Positions 18,531 to 29,389 of a DNA stretch of 64,000 nt are shown in pieces. The notes beneath the pieces were generated by a model. The model did not search any database, had not been told where the DNA came from, and saw only the letters and a list, made by a program, of their open reading frames with translations. The position numbers and the translations under genes were made by a program. This stretch comes from CAVSMC01 sp963798655 (GTDB lineage Bacteria > Pseudomonadota > Gammaproteobacteria > Burkholderiales > Casimicrobiaceae), in NCBI GenBank assembly GCA_963798655.1, contig CAWCUH010000012.1:248001-312000 (forward strand). The letters are read 5' to 3'. Within the stretch, counting starts at the first letter, position 1; each line of letters starts with the position of its first letter.

Positions 18531-19640
18531 CTATGTCGACGCGCCCAGAGCGCGCGCGCGGAGCTGCGTGAGCTCACGCTGCGCGGCGTCGGGCGGCCGC
18601 TCGAGCCAGCCGGCGAGATTGCGCAGCACGAGGTCGGCAAGCGCCGCGATCCACATCGGGTGCTCGTTCAGGCATGGGATGACGTTGAAGTCTCCCCCGC
18701 CGGCGGCGACGAACGTCCGTTTGCCTTCGATGCCGATCTCCTCCAGCGTTTCGAGGCAGTCGGCGACGAAGCCCGGGCAGACGACGTCGACCCGGCGCGT
18801 CTTCTGGCGTCCGAGATCGGCGAGCGTGTCGACCGTGTACGGCTTCAACCACGCCGCGCGGCCGAAGCGCGACTGGAACGAGATCGCGTGCTGGGCCGGC
18901 TCGAGCCCGAGCTCGGCCACCAGGAGCCGCGCGGTCTTCTGGCACTGGCAGTGGTACGGGTCGCCGAGCTCGAGCGTGCGCCGCGGCACGCCGTGGAACG
19001 ACAGCACCAGCTTCTCCGGCCGGCCATGCCGGACCCAGTAGTCGTTGACGCCCTGCGCGAGCGCGCGGATGTATCCGGGATCGTCGTGGAAGCTGTCGAC
19101 GGCGCGCAGCGCCGGCATCCAGCGGCAGCGACGCGCATGGTCGTAGACGGCGTCGAGCGCCGAGGCCGTCGAGCTCGCCGCGTACTGCGGATACATCGGC
19201 ACGATGAGGATGCGCTGGCAGCCGCCCGCGCGCAGCGCGTCGAGCGCCGCGGCGATCGTCGGCCGCCCGTAGCGCATGCCGAGCTCGACGCGGATGTAAT
19301 CGGACGGCAGGCCGGCGCTCTTCACCCGCTGGCCGACCAGGCCGAGCACGAGCGAGCGCTGCTTGACGCTGTGCACCCGCAGCGGTGAGCCGTCCCTGGT
19401 CCAGATCTTCGCGTACTTCGCCGCCGACTGTGCCGGCCGCGTCCGAAGCACGATGCCGTGCAGGATCGGCCGCCACACCGCGGGCGGAATCTCGACGACG
19501 CGCGGATCGCTCAGGAACTCGCCCAGATAACGGCGCACCGCGGTCGGCGTCGCGGCATCCGGCGTGCCGAGGTTCACCAGCAGCACGCCGACGCCCGGCG
19601 CGCGGTCGTGCGCAAACGGCGGCTCGGCGGCGTAGCGCAT
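18531..19640 (-). CDS. hemH: Ferrochelatase
   Basis: Inserts ferrous iron into protoporphyrin IX, the last step of protoheme synthesis. The 369 residues show GVLLVNLGTPDA at the N-terminus, EFLSDPRVVE, the metal-site helix MYPQYAASSTAS, the catalytic-histidine motif LSFHGVPRRT and GDPYHCQC. The start MRYAAEPPF is the last possible ATG before the conserved region. Upstream in-frame codons belong to a dispersed repeat that fills the whole gap to hrcA, and no ribosome binding site is visible, so translation may be weak, leaderless or coupled. Same strand as hrcA and grpE. Confidence 0.95.
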   Translation of the reverse strand: MRYAAEPPFAHDRAPGVGVLLVNLGTPDAATPTAVRRYLGEFLSDPRVVEIPPAVWRPILHGIVLRTRPAQSAAKYAKIWTRDGSPLRVHSVKQRSLVLGLVGQRVKSAGLPSDYIRVELGMRYGRPTIAAALDALRAGGCQRILIVPMYPQYAASSTASALDAVYDHARRCRWMPALRAVDSFHDDPGYIRALAQGVNDYWVRHGRPEKLVLSFHGVPRRTLELGDPYHCQCQKTARLLVAELGLEPAQHAISFQSRFGRAAWLKPYTVDTLADLGRQKTRRVDVVCPGFVADCLETLEEIGIEGKRTFVAAGGGDFNVIPCLNEHPMWIAALADLVLRNLAGWLERPPDAAQRELTQLRARALGAST

Positions 19641-19641
19641 C

Positions 19642-19729
19642 AAAAACGGGGACAGACCACGTTTTCCGTGCGAGGCAGCGGCGTGGATGCGGTCGCGCGG
19701 CCGAAAACGGGGTCTGTCCCCATTTACCG
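19642..19729. repeat. Family B inverted repeat (GGGGACAGACC) filling the hrcA-hemH spacer
   Basis: Arms 19648-19666 and 19703-19721 match at 18 of 19 positions, around a 36-base loop. The element occupies essentially the whole 89-bp spacer: it ends at the hrcA stop codon and begins two bases before the hemH start. The arm sequence (GGGGACAGACC, GGTCTGTCCCC) has the look of a REP element mobilised by a REP-associated transposase elsewhere in the genome; no such gene is in this window. Confidence 0.8.
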
Positions 19730-20755
19730 TCAAGACTCCGAGAACTGCTGCGTGAGCGCGTTCGACAGCAGCTTTGCCGTGACGTCGACGATCGGGATCA
19801 CGCGCTCGTACGCCATCCGCGTCGGGCCGATCACGCCGAGCGTGCCGATCACCTCGCCGTCGATCTCGTACGGCGCGGTGACGAGGCTGCATTCGTCGAG
19901 CGGCACGAGGCCGGATTCGCCGCCGATGTAGAGCTGCACGCCGGGTGAGCGCTGCGTCGCGTCGAGCAGGTGCAACAGCGAGGTCTTCTGCTCGAACAGC
20001 TCGAACAGCCGCCGCAGCCGGTCCATGTTGGACGCGAGGTCCTCGGCATGCAGCAGGTTCTTCTCTCCGGTCACCACGAGCCCTTCGCCGCCGTGCAGCG
20101 CCTCGTCGCCGACGTCGACCGCCGCGCTCATCAGGCCGACGACATCCTCGCGCAGTGACTTGAGCTCGTCGGCGAGCAGTGTGCGCACCGCGGCGAACGG
20201 ATGGCCGGCATAGTGCTGGTTGAAGAAGTTCGACGCCTCGATCAGCTGCGACTGCGTGTACGATCTCTCGGTGTGCAGGATCCGGTTCTGCACGTCGCCT
20301 TCGGGCGTGACGATGATCAGCAGCGTCCGGCGGTCGGAGAGGCGCAGGAACTCGACGTGGCGGAACGACGCGTCGCGCCGCTTCGGTGTCGCCACGACGC
20401 CGGCGAAGCGCGTGAGCTGCGACAGCGCGCTCGCGGCCGCGCTCACGAGCTGCTGCGAGCCGTCGGCGACGAGCTCGCCTTCGAGGCGGCGGAGGTCCAT
20501 CGCCTCGAGGGGCTGCACGATCATCAACGTATCGACGAAGAAGCGATAGCCCTTGGACGTCGGCACGCGGCCGGCGGACGTATGCGGGCTCGCGATGTAG
20601 CCGAGATCCTCGAGGTCGGCCATCACGTTGCGGATCGTCGCCGGCGAAAGCTCCAGCCCCGACTGGCGCGACAGCGCGCGCGAGCCGACCGGCTGCCCGT
20701 CGGCGATGTAGCGCTCGATCAGCGTCTTCAGCAGGTGTCTTGCACGCGTGTCCAT
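19730..20755 (-). CDS. hrcA: Heat-inducible transcription repressor HrcA
   Basis: DNA-binding repressor of heat-shock genes that binds the CIRCE operator. The 341 residues begin with the winged-helix domain (about 1-90; GSRALSRQSGLELSPATIRNVMADLEDLGYI) followed by PHTSAGRVPTSKGYRFFVD and the GAF-like dimer domain with IGPTRMAYERVI near the C-terminus. No CIRCE (TTAGCACTC-N9-GAGTGCTAA) was found in front of grpE, dnaK, dnaJ or hrcA itself, so its target is probably groESL elsewhere. Divergent from nadK across 94 bp. Confidence 0.97.
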   Translation of the reverse strand: MDTRARHLLKTLIERYIADGQPVGSRALSRQSGLELSPATIRNVMADLEDLGYIASPHTSAGRVPTSKGYRFFVDTLMIVQPLEAMDLRRLEGELVADGSQQLVSAAASALSQLTRFAGVVATPKRRDASFRHVEFLRLSDRRTLLIIVTPEGDVQNRILHTERSYTQSQLIEASNFFNQHYAGHPFAAVRTLLADELKSLREDVVGLMSAAVDVGDEALHGGEGLVVTGEKNLLHAEDLASNMDRLRRLFELFEQKTSLLHLLDATQRSPGVQLYIGGESGLVPLDECSLVTAPYEIDGEVIGTLGVIGPTRMAYERVIPIVDVTAKLLSNALTQQFSES

Positions 20756-20812
20756 GACGGATTCATTTTACTGTGCATGGACCGCTGTCGGCGTCCTCGA
20801 CCGTTCGTCGGC

Positions 20813-20843
20813 TTGCGAAACCGCATCCGCGGTGTGCTTTAAT
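20813..20843 (+). promoter_or_regulatory. Possible sigma-70 promoter of nadK
   Basis: TTGCGA (20813-20818) and TTTAAT (20838-20843) are separated by 19 bases, a little long for sigma-70. The start of transcription would fall almost on the nadK ATG at 20850, giving a very short or absent leader. It lies in the 94-bp space divergent from hrcA. Confidence 0.3.
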
Positions 20844-20849
20844 CGCGCG

Positions 20850-21758
20850 ATGCCCGGCTCCGCGCCCGAAATCCGGTTTCGCCGCGTCGCGTTGATCGGC
20901 CGCTACGCGAGCGCCGGCATCGCCGAGCCGCTCGTGCAGCTCGCCGAATTTCTCGCCAAGCGGGGCCACGAGGTCGTGCTCGAAGCCGAAACGGCCGCCT
21001 ACACGCCGCTGCCGGGTTACCCGAGCGCGTCGGCAACCGACCTCGGCGCACGCGTCGACGTCGCCGTCGTCATCGGCGGCGACGGAACGATGCTGTCGAT
21101 CGCGCGGCGCCTCGCGCGCTACGACGTCCCGCTGGTCGGCGTGAACCAGGGCCGCCTCGGCTTCCTGACCGACGTCCCGCTCGCGACGATGGAGGACGCG
21201 CTCGCGACGATGCTCGCGGGCCGCTACGTCGAGGAGCGCCGCTCGCTGCTCGAAGCGACGATCCGGCGCGCCGGCGGCGACGACGGCACGACGGTCGCGC
21301 TGAACGAGGTCGTCGCAAGCCGCGGCTCGCAAGGCGGCATGATCGACCTCGCCGTGGAGATCGACGGCGTGTTCGTGTACGCGATGCGTGCCGACGGCCT
21401 GATCGTCGCCACGCCGACCGGCTCGACCGCGTACGCGCTGTCCGCGTCGGGGCCGATCGTGCATCCGCATGTGCCGGCGATCCTGCTCGTGCCGGTCGCG
21501 CCGCACGCGCTCACCAACCGCCCGATCGCGATCGCCGACACGTGCACGGTCACCGTGACGCTTTGGCGCGGCAAGGACGCCGGCGTCCATTGCGACGGGC
21601 AGGCGCACTTTCCGCTCGCCGAGGGCGACGCCGTGCGCATCTGCCGCTCGGCGCACGCCGCGCGCTTCCTGCATCCGCCGGACCACGATCACTTCGCGAT
21701 GCTTCGTCGCAAGCTGCACTGGGGCGAGACGCCCGAGCAATTGCGCCCCGGCACTTGA
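20850..21758 (+). CDS. nadK: NAD kinase
   Basis: Phosphorylates NAD to NADP. The 302 residues contain the GGDGTMLSIAR phosphate-binding motif (about 75), VNQGRLGFLTD, the NE motif LNEVVASRG and the long Gly/Thr motif ATPTGSTAYALSASGPIVHP. ATG 20850 gives the usual N-terminus (RVALIGRY); there is no clear ribosome binding site. The order nadK-recN next to a divergent hrcA is a conserved betaproteobacterial arrangement. Confidence 0.97.
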   Translation: MPGSAPEIRFRRVALIGRYASAGIAEPLVQLAEFLAKRGHEVVLEAETAAYTPLPGYPSASATDLGARVDVAVVIGGDGTMLSIARRLARYDVPLVGVNQGRLGFLTDVPLATMEDALATMLAGRYVEERRSLLEATIRRAGGDDGTTVALNEVVASRGSQGGMIDLAVEIDGVFVYAMRADGLIVATPTGSTAYALSASGPIVHPHVPAILLVPVAPHALTNRPIAIADTCTVTVTLWRGKDAGVHCDGQAHFPLAEGDAVRICRSAHAARFLHPPDHDHFAMLRRKLHWGETPEQLRPGT

Positions 21759-21773
21759 AGCGTGGATCGCGCA

Positions 21774-23444
21774 ATGCTGCGGCTGCTGTCGATCCGCAAC
21801 TTCGTCGTCGTCGACGCGCTCGATCTCGAGCTCGACGCCGGCTTCTCGGTGCTGACCGGCGAAACGGGCGCCGGCAAGTCGATCCTGCTCGACGCGCTGG
21901 CCTTGTTGCTCGGCGATCGCTTCGAAATGCGGCAGTTGAAGCCCGGCGCCCAGCGTGCCGAACTGGCCGCGTCGTTCGACGTCGACGCCGCGAGCGGTAT
22001 CGGCGAGTGGCTCGACGCGCAAGGCCTCGCCGGCGACGACGGCACGCTGCTCGTGCGCCGGGTGCTCGACGCGCAGGGCAAGAGCCGTGCGTGGATCAAC
22101 GGACGCCCGGCGACGCTCGCCCAACTCGCGACGGTCGGCGAGCGGCTCGTCGACCTGCACGGCCAGCACGAGCACCAGTCGCTCGTGTCGGCCGAGATGC
22201 AGCGCGCGCTCGTCGATGCGTTCGGCGGCTTCTCGGCGCTCACCCGCGAGAGCGCCGCCGCGTGGCGCGCCTGGCGTGACGCCGTCGAGCGGCGCGACGC
22301 GGCGGCACAGGCCGCGCAGGCGACGGCGGCCGAGCGCGACGCGCTGTCCGCGCGTGCGCACGAGCTCGCGACGCTGAACGTTTCCGCGGACGAGTGGAAT
22401 GCGCTGTCGCAGGCGCAGTCGCGGCTCGCGCACGCGGCATCGCTGATCGAAGCCGCCGCCGCCGGCGAGGACGCGCTCGTCGACGCCGACGATGCGATCG
22501 GGCAACGGCTGTCGGCACTCGCTTCACGGCTCTCGGCGCTCGCATCGCACGACGCTGCGCTCGCCGACATCGTGGCGCTGATCGAGCCCGCGCGCATCCA
22601 GCTGGAGGAAGCGGCGCGCGAGCTGCGCGGCTATCGGCAGAAGCTCGACGTCGATCCCGCCGAGCTCGGCCGCGTCGAGGAGCGGCTCTCGGCGATCCAC
22701 GACGTCGCGCGCAAGCATCGCGTGCGGCCCGAGCAGTTGCCCGAACTGCTCGCGCAGACGCAGGCGCGAATCGCGGCGCTCACCGAGGCGGCCGACCACG
22801 ACGCGCTCGCTCGCCGCGCCGACGTCGCCGAAAAGACGTACCGCGCGCTCGCCGGGCAGCTGTCGGCAAAGCGCGAGTTCGCCGCCGACGAGCTTTCCAA
22901 TCGCGTCACGGCGGTGATGCAGTCGCTCGCGATGGCCGGTGGCCGCTTCGAGATCGCGCTGCTGCCGCTCGCCGAGCCGGCGAGCTACGGCGTCGAGCAG
23001 GTCGTCTTCGAGGTCGCGAGCCATCCGAAGCAGCCGCTCGGACCGCTCGCGCGCGTCGCGTCCGGCGGCGAGCTGTCGCGGATCGCGCTCGCGATCCAGG
23101 TCGTCACGAGCGAAGTGGGCGAGGTGCCGACGCTCGTCTTCGACGAGGTCGACGTCGGCATCGGCGGCAGCGTCGCGGCGACCGTCGGTCGGCTGCTGCA
23201 GACGCTCGGCGATCGTCGCCAGGTGCTATGCGTGACTCACTTGCCGCAGGTCGCCGCGTTTGCCGATCGCCATTTCCGCGTCGTCAAGCACGGCGACGCG
23301 CAGTCCGTGCACGCCGACGTCGCGGCACTCGGCGCGTCGGAGCGCGTCGACGAGCTCGCGCGAATGCTCGCCGGCAGCGCGATCACCGCGAAAACGCGCG
23401 CGCATGCGAAGGAGCTGCTCGAGCAGCATCGGCGCGGCGCATAG
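21774..23444 (+). CDS. recN: DNA repair protein RecN
   Basis: SMC-like ATPase acting in double-strand break repair. The 556 residues show Walker A GETGAGKSILLDAL near residue 30, an Ala/Arg/Glu-rich coiled coil (about 130-370), the ABC-type signature VASGGELSRIALA (about 425) and Walker B LVFDEVDVGIGG, with CVTHLPQVA after it. The start MLRLLSIRNF is the family norm; a GTG four codons earlier (21762) is an alternative. Lies 15 bases after nadK on the same strand, probably co-transcribed. No LexA box was recognised because it likely uses the nadK promoter. Confidence 0.96.
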   Translation: MLRLLSIRNFVVVDALDLELDAGFSVLTGETGAGKSILLDALALLLGDRFEMRQLKPGAQRAELAASFDVDAASGIGEWLDAQGLAGDDGTLLVRRVLDAQGKSRAWINGRPATLAQLATVGERLVDLHGQHEHQSLVSAEMQRALVDAFGGFSALTRESAAAWRAWRDAVERRDAAAQAAQATAAERDALSARAHELATLNVSADEWNALSQAQSRLAHAASLIEAAAAGEDALVDADDAIGQRLSALASRLSALASHDAALADIVALIEPARIQLEEAARELRGYRQKLDVDPAELGRVEERLSAIHDVARKHRVRPEQLPELLAQTQARIAALTEAADHDALARRADVAEKTYRALAGQLSAKREFAADELSNRVTAVMQSLAMAGGRFEIALLPLAEPASYGVEQVVFEVASHPKQPLGPLARVASGGELSRIALAIQVVTSEVGEVPTLVFDEVDVGIGGSVAATVGRLLQTLGDRRQVLCVTHLPQVAAFADRHFRVVKHGDAQSVHADVAALGASERVDELARMLAGSAITAKTRAHAKELLEQHRRGA

Positions 23445-23489
23445 TCGGGGCGCGATGCACGCGGAGCGCGGGACAATCACGCGCGTCCC

Positions 23490-23519
23490 AAACGAAACGG
23501 CCGCCTCGCGGGCGGCCGT
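23490..23519 (-). terminator. Rho-independent terminator after pbpG
   Basis: A perfect 9-bp stem ACGGCCGCC/GGCGGCCGT (23497-23519) with loop TCGCG is followed on the minus strand by TTTCGTTT. It lies 24 bases after the pbpG stop and also between the ends of the convergent recN and pbpG genes, so it probably serves both. Confidence 0.75.
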
Positions 23520-23543
23520 CGAACACGGGCAACGTCGAGCCGG

Positions 23544-24470
23544 CTACATGTGCCGTGCCCGCGGCTTGAACTTTCCGCTTATCCGCGTGCTCGTCTTCTT
23601 GACCTTGCGGTGGCTCGCCTTGACCAGCGGAAGCGCCTCTCCGGTCTCGAGCCAGTGCTTGACGCGCACGGCGTCTGCGACGCGAGAGTACTTGCCGATC
23701 GAGTCGAGCAGCACGATGACGAACGGCTTGCTCGCGATGTTCGCCATCATCACGAGGCAACGCCCCGCCTCGCGGATGTACCCGGTCTTCGAGAGCTGGA
23801 TGTCCCACTGCGGGCTCTTCACGAGCCCGTTGGTGTTGTTGAAGCCGACGATCCGACCGGTCGGCTCGACCGACACGAAATGGCTCTGCGTCGTCGTGAA
23901 TTCGCGGATCAGCGGGTACTGCGCGGCGGCGGCGACCATCCGCGCGAGGTCGCCCGCGGTGGACACGTTCTGCGGCGACAATCCGGTAGGGTCGTGGAAC
24001 TCGGTGTGATCGAGGCCGAGCAGCTTCGACTTGGCGTTCATCGCGGCGACGAATGCCGATGTGCCGCCCGGATAGTGACGCGCGAGCGTGGACGCGGCGC
24101 GGTTCTCCGACGCCATCAACGCGAGCCGGAGCATCTCGTCACGCGGAAGCTCGATGCCGAGGCGCAGCCGCGAGCTCGAGCCCTTCAGGAAGTCGATGTC
24201 CTCGATGCCGACGCCGATCTTCTCGTCCATCGGCTGGTTCGCGTCGAGGACGACCATCGCCGTCATCAGCTTCGTCACCGAGGCGATCGGCGTGACCTCT
24301 TCGGCGCCCTTCGCGTAGATCGGCTGGTCGGACGACGCGTCGAGCACCAGCGCGTTGGCCGACGAGAGCTTCAATTTGGCGGCATCGAGCGCGACCGGCA
24401 GCTGGGCGGCCGCAGGGCCGGCGAGCGCCGCGATTAGCCCTACCAAAACAAAGACAAGTGAAGGTTTCAT
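23544..24470 (-). CDS. pbpG: D-alanyl-D-alanine endopeptidase (PBP7/8 type)
   Basis: Periplasmic low-molecular-mass penicillin-binding protein that cleaves peptidoglycan cross-links. The 308 residues begin with a signal peptide (cleavage about after PAAAQ). The three active-site motifs of the SxxK serine peptidases are present: SVTK (about 64), SEN (about 121) and KTG (about 229). The basic C-terminal tail (KKTSTRISGKFKPRARHM) lacks the membrane-anchoring amphipathic helix of DacA-type carboxypeptidases, which favours the PBP7 type. A terminator follows 24 bases after the stop. Confidence 0.9.
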   Translation of the reverse strand: MKPSLVFVLVGLIAALAGPAAAQLPVALDAAKLKLSSANALVLDASSDQPIYAKGAEEVTPIASVTKLMTAMVVLDANQPMDEKIGVGIEDIDFLKGSSSRLRLGIELPRDEMLRLALMASENRAASTLARHYPGGTSAFVAAMNAKSKLLGLDHTEFHDPTGLSPQNVSTAGDLARMVAAAAQYPLIREFTTTQSHFVSVEPTGRIVGFNNTNGLVKSPQWDIQLSKTGYIREAGRCLVMMANIASKPFVIVLLDSIGKYSRVADAVRVKHWLETGEALPLVKASHRKVKKTSTRISGKFKPRARHM

Positions 24471-24722
24471 GACGGAATGCTGAAGGTTGCGGCTTTATAG
24501 CATGACCGGGGCCGCCCGCGCTACCCCGCGAGCAACGGGCATGCCCGCGACCGAGATGACATCAACGAATCGGCCAGTTGGGGAACCGACCGGCCAGTCC
24601 GAGCGTCGGCGCCCCACTTTCGGACCAGCGGCGGGGCCTGCAGCACGGCTTCGAGCGACCGAGAGCAGGTACGAGGGCGGCGTGGCGTAGTCGCAATCGG
24701 CCCCGGATAGTGACGCGCAGCG

Positions 24723-26579
24723 TCACCGATCGACGCCGGCGGCGACCTCGCCGCCTTCGATCTGCGCGACCTGTGCCTGCTGCCGCGCCTCGGCCTGCTG
24801 CAGCCGCCACATCCGCGCGTACGTTCCGCCGGCGTCGAGCAGTTGCGCGTGCGTGCCGCGCTCGACGATGCGGCCGTGGTCGAGAACGAGGATCTGGTCG
24901 GCGTCGACGATCGTCGACAGCCGGTGCGCGATCGTGAGCGCCGTGCGGTCCTGCGCGATGCGCCGAAGCTCCGCCTGGATCGCCTTTTCCGAGCGCGAGT
25001 CGAGCGCGCTCGTCGCCTCGTCGAAGATCAGGATCCGCGGATCCTTCAGGATCGCCCGCGCGATCGCGACGCGCTGCTTCTCGCCGCCGGAAAGCTTGAG
25101 CCCGCGCTCGCCGACCTGCGTCCGATAGCCTTCGGGCGTGCTCGCGATGAAGTCGTGGATCTGCGCCATCCTCGCGGCGGCGACGACGTCGTCGTGCGTC
25201 GCGCCGGGTCGCCCGTAGCCGATGTTGTACTCGATCGAATCGTTGAACAGCACGGTGTCCTGCGGGACGATGCCGATCGCCGCGCGCACGCTCGACTGCG
25301 CGACGCCGCGAATGTCCTGCCCGTCGATGGTGATGCGCCCGCCGGTGACGTCGTAGAAGCGGAACAGCAGCCGCGCGAGCGTCGACTTGCCCGAGCCGGA
25401 GGGTCCGACGACCGCGACGGTGTGGCCGGCCGGGATCGCGAACGACACGTCGAACAGGATCTGGCGATTCGGCTCGTACGCGAAGTCGACGTGCTCGAAG
25501 CGCACGACGCCCGGCCCGGCGACGAGCGCCGGCGCGCCCGGCGCGTCGACGATTTCGGTGTGCTCGACGGCGAGCGCGAACAGCCGCTCCATGTCGGCGA
25601 GCGCCTGCTTGATCTCGCGATAGACGACGCCGAGGAAGTTGAGCGGGATGTAGAGCTGGATCATGAACGCGTTCACCAGCACCAGGTCGCCGATCGTCAT
25701 CGCGCCGTCGACGACACCCGCCGTCGCCCGCCACATGATCGCCGACACGGCGACCGCGATGATCGTGCTCTGCGTGACGTTCAACAGCGACAGCGACGTC
25801 TGGCTCCTCACCGCCGCGCCCTCCCAGCGCTGCATGCTCTCGTCGTAGCGGCGCGCCTCGTACTCCTCGTTGTTGAAGTACTTGACCGTTTCGTAGTTGA
25901 GGAGGCTGTCGATCGCGCGCGTGTTCGCCTTGCTGTCGAGCTCGTTCATCGTGCGGCGAAAATTCGTGCGCCACTCGGTGATCGTGATCGTCGCGACGAT
26001 GTAGAGCGCGAGCGCCGCCGCGGTGATGGCGATGAACGTCCAGTCGTAGCGTGCGATCAGGATGCCCGCGACGAGGCCGATCTCGACCAGCGTCGGCAGG
26101 ATCGAGAACAGCGCATAGCCGATCAGCGTCGAGATGCCGCGCGTGCCGCGCTCTACGTCGCGCGTGAGCCCGCCGGTCTGGCGCGCGAGATGGAAGCGCA
26201 TCGACAACGCGTGCAGGTGGCGGAACACCTCGAGCGCGATCGTGCGCACCGCGCGCTGCGTGACCTTCGCGAACAGGAACTCGCGCAGCTCGGTGAACAC
26301 CGTCGTCGACAGCCGCAGCGCGCCGTACGCTACGAGCAGCGCGAACGGAACCGACAGGATCGCCGTGCGCGGATCGAGACTGTCGACGATCTGCTTCATC
26401 AGCAGCGGCACGCCGACGTTGGCGAGCTTCGCTCCGACGAGGCACGCGAGCGCGGCGCCGACGCGGCCGCGATACGCCCAAAGGTAGGGCAGCAGCCGCA
26501 ATACGACGTGCCAGTCGCCGCGCGGCGCGCCGGGTGTCCGCGCTGCGGGCAATGGTAACGACGAGGAGCGGCCGCGCAT
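24723..26579 (-). CDS. Atm1/HMT-type ABC exporter (fused membrane-ATPase)
   Basis: A 618-residue half-transporter: six transmembrane helices (about 30-315) fused to an ATPase domain (about 350-590). The segment LDSKANTRAIDSLLNYETVKYFNNE is the hallmark of the ABCB7/Atm1/HMT1 group, which exports glutathione-linked metal or sulfur compounds. ATPase motifs: Walker A GPSGSGKST, Q-loop VPQDTVLF, signature LSGGEKQRVA, Walker B ILIFDEAT and H-loop AHRLST. It would work as a homodimer in the inner membrane. It is a lone gene; the 252 bp separating it from pbpG hold nothing recognised. Confidence 0.93.
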   Translation of the reverse strand: MRGRSSSLPLPAARTPGAPRGDWHVVLRLLPYLWAYRGRVGAALACLVGAKLANVGVPLLMKQIVDSLDPRTAILSVPFALLVAYGALRLSTTVFTELREFLFAKVTQRAVRTIALEVFRHLHALSMRFHLARQTGGLTRDVERGTRGISTLIGYALFSILPTLVEIGLVAGILIARYDWTFIAITAAALALYIVATITITEWRTNFRRTMNELDSKANTRAIDSLLNYETVKYFNNEEYEARRYDESMQRWEGAAVRSQTSLSLLNVTQSTIIAVAVSAIMWRATAGVVDGAMTIGDLVLVNAFMIQLYIPLNFLGVVYREIKQALADMERLFALAVEHTEIVDAPGAPALVAGPGVVRFEHVDFAYEPNRQILFDVSFAIPAGHTVAVVGPSGSGKSTLARLLFRFYDVTGGRITIDGQDIRGVAQSSVRAAIGIVPQDTVLFNDSIEYNIGYGRPGATHDDVVAAARMAQIHDFIASTPEGYRTQVGERGLKLSGGEKQRVAIARAILKDPRILIFDEATSALDSRSEKAIQAELRRIAQDRTALTIAHRLSTIVDADQILVLDHGRIVERGTHAQLLDAGGTYARMWRLQQAEARQQAQVAQIEGGEVAAGVDR

Positions 26580-26796
26580 CAGGCGATGAGTTTAAACCAT
26601 TGATTCAGGCGACGACGCCCGCGCCGGCGTCAACTCGGCGGGCGCGTCGATTGCGCGGCCGACGTTTCAGCGGCCGACAAATGTGCTTGTCACGACCGGC
26701 ATGACAAGCCGATGCCTCTGCAGCGCGTCGCGATGACAGTCAGCATCGGGACAGCGTCTAGAATGGTGACTCGACCGTCAGTTCACAAGACCTCCG

Positions 26797-28198
<1,402 letters not shown>

Positions 28199-29389
28199 TC
28201 ATTCGCGCTCCGCCGCGTCGCCGCGCCACCACTCGTTGCCGCCGTAACCGAGCAGCCCCATCATGACGCGCACGATGCCGTACGCGATCCAGTTGACGCC
28301 CTTCACGATCCGCGAGCGATGCGCCCACGTGTGCGCGGCGACCGGCCGCGCGCCCTGCTCGATCATCTTCTCGAGCTCGCCGCGAAGCTCACCGGCGAAG
28401 TGAGGGTCGCGGACGACGACGTTCGCCTCGCGCGCCATCAGCAGGCTGTACGGGTCGATGTTCGACGATCCGACGGTCGCCCAGATCGAGTCGACGACGG
28501 CGACCTTCGCGTGCATGAACGACCGGTGATATTCCTGGATCTCGATGCCGGCCGCGAGCAGCTGACCGTACAGCGCGCGGCTCGCGTAATGCAGCAGCCG
28601 GTACTCGACGCGCCCCTGCAGCAGCAGCGTCACCTTGACGCCGCGCGCGGCGGCGGCGGCGAGCGCACGACGAAAGCGAATGCCGGGAAAGAAGTACGAG
28701 TTCGCGAGCAGGATCTCCGAGCGGGCGAGCCGGATCGCCGCGAGATACGCGCGCTCGATGTCGCGGCGATGGCGCAGGTTGTCGCGAATGACGAACTTCG
28801 CCGTCTGCGCGCCGGCGCGCTGCGCCCGCCGAGGCGACGGAAACAGCGGCACCTCGCTCCGCTGCAATTGCACGAGCTCGTTGATCGCCCAGACGCGCTG
28901 CATCGTCTGCACGATGCCTGCGAGCACCGGGCCCTCGACGACGACGGCGAAGTCGACGCGCGGCGGCGTGTGCCCCGGCGTGTTCATGTCGTCGATGATG
29001 TTGATGCCGCCGACGAACCCAATCCGGCCGTCGACGTGCGCGAGCTTTCGATGCAGCCGCCGCATCCGATGCCTCCGGAATTGCCACGGCGCGACCTCGG
29101 GCCGATACTTGAGCAGCATCACGCCTGCGCCGCCGAGCGCCCTCTCGAGCGCCGGCGTCAGGTACGTTCTCGCGCCCCAGCCGTCGACGAGCACGCGCGC
29201 CTGCACGCCGCGCCCCACCGCGCGCATCAGCGCGTCGCTGACAAGCCGCCCCGCATCGTCGTCGGCATAGATGTAGGTCTCGAGCCATACCTCGCGCTCC
29301 GCGCGATCGATCGCCGCGATCAGCGTCGGAAAGAACTCGCTGCCGTTTCGCAGCAGCGTCACCCGGTTGCCCCGCATGAAGCGGTTCAT
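28199..29389 (-). CDS. clsB: Cardiolipin synthase B-type phospholipase D protein
   Basis: Membrane-associated enzyme of the phospholipase D superfamily forming cardiolipin or phosphatidylglycerol-type lipids. The 396 residues carry two HKD motifs: HRKLAHVD (about 115) and HAKVAVVD (about 300) with the trailing GSSN. The early segment AEREVWLETYIYADD fits ClsB (YbhO). The C-terminus has a hydrophobic, amphipathic end. ATG overlaps the stop of the upstream EEP-family gene (ATGA), the same pairing as ybhP-ybhO in E. coli. Confidence 0.92.
   Translation of the reverse strand: MNRFMRGNRVTLLRNGSEFFPTLIAAIDRAEREVWLETYIYADDDAGRLVSDALMRAVGRGVQARVLVDGWGARTYLTPALERALGGAGVMLLKYRPEVAPWQFRRHRMRRLHRKLAHVDGRIGFVGGINIIDDMNTPGHTPPRVDFAVVVEGPVLAGIVQTMQRVWAINELVQLQRSEVPLFPSPRRAQRAGAQTAKFVIRDNLRHRRDIERAYLAAIRLARSEILLANSYFFPGIRFRRALAAAAARGVKVTLLLQGRVEYRLLHYASRALYGQLLAAGIEIQEYHRSFMHAKVAVVDSIWATVGSSNIDPYSLLMAREANVVVRDPHFAGELRGELEKMIEQGARPVAAHTWAHRSRIVKGVNWIAYGIVRVMMGLLGYGGNEWWRGDAAERE

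Noticed and set aside
15640..20850. CIRCE operator near grpE, dnaK, dnaJ or hrcA
   Set aside because: No TTAGCACTC-N9-GAGTGCTAA or close variant was found in any of the spacers.
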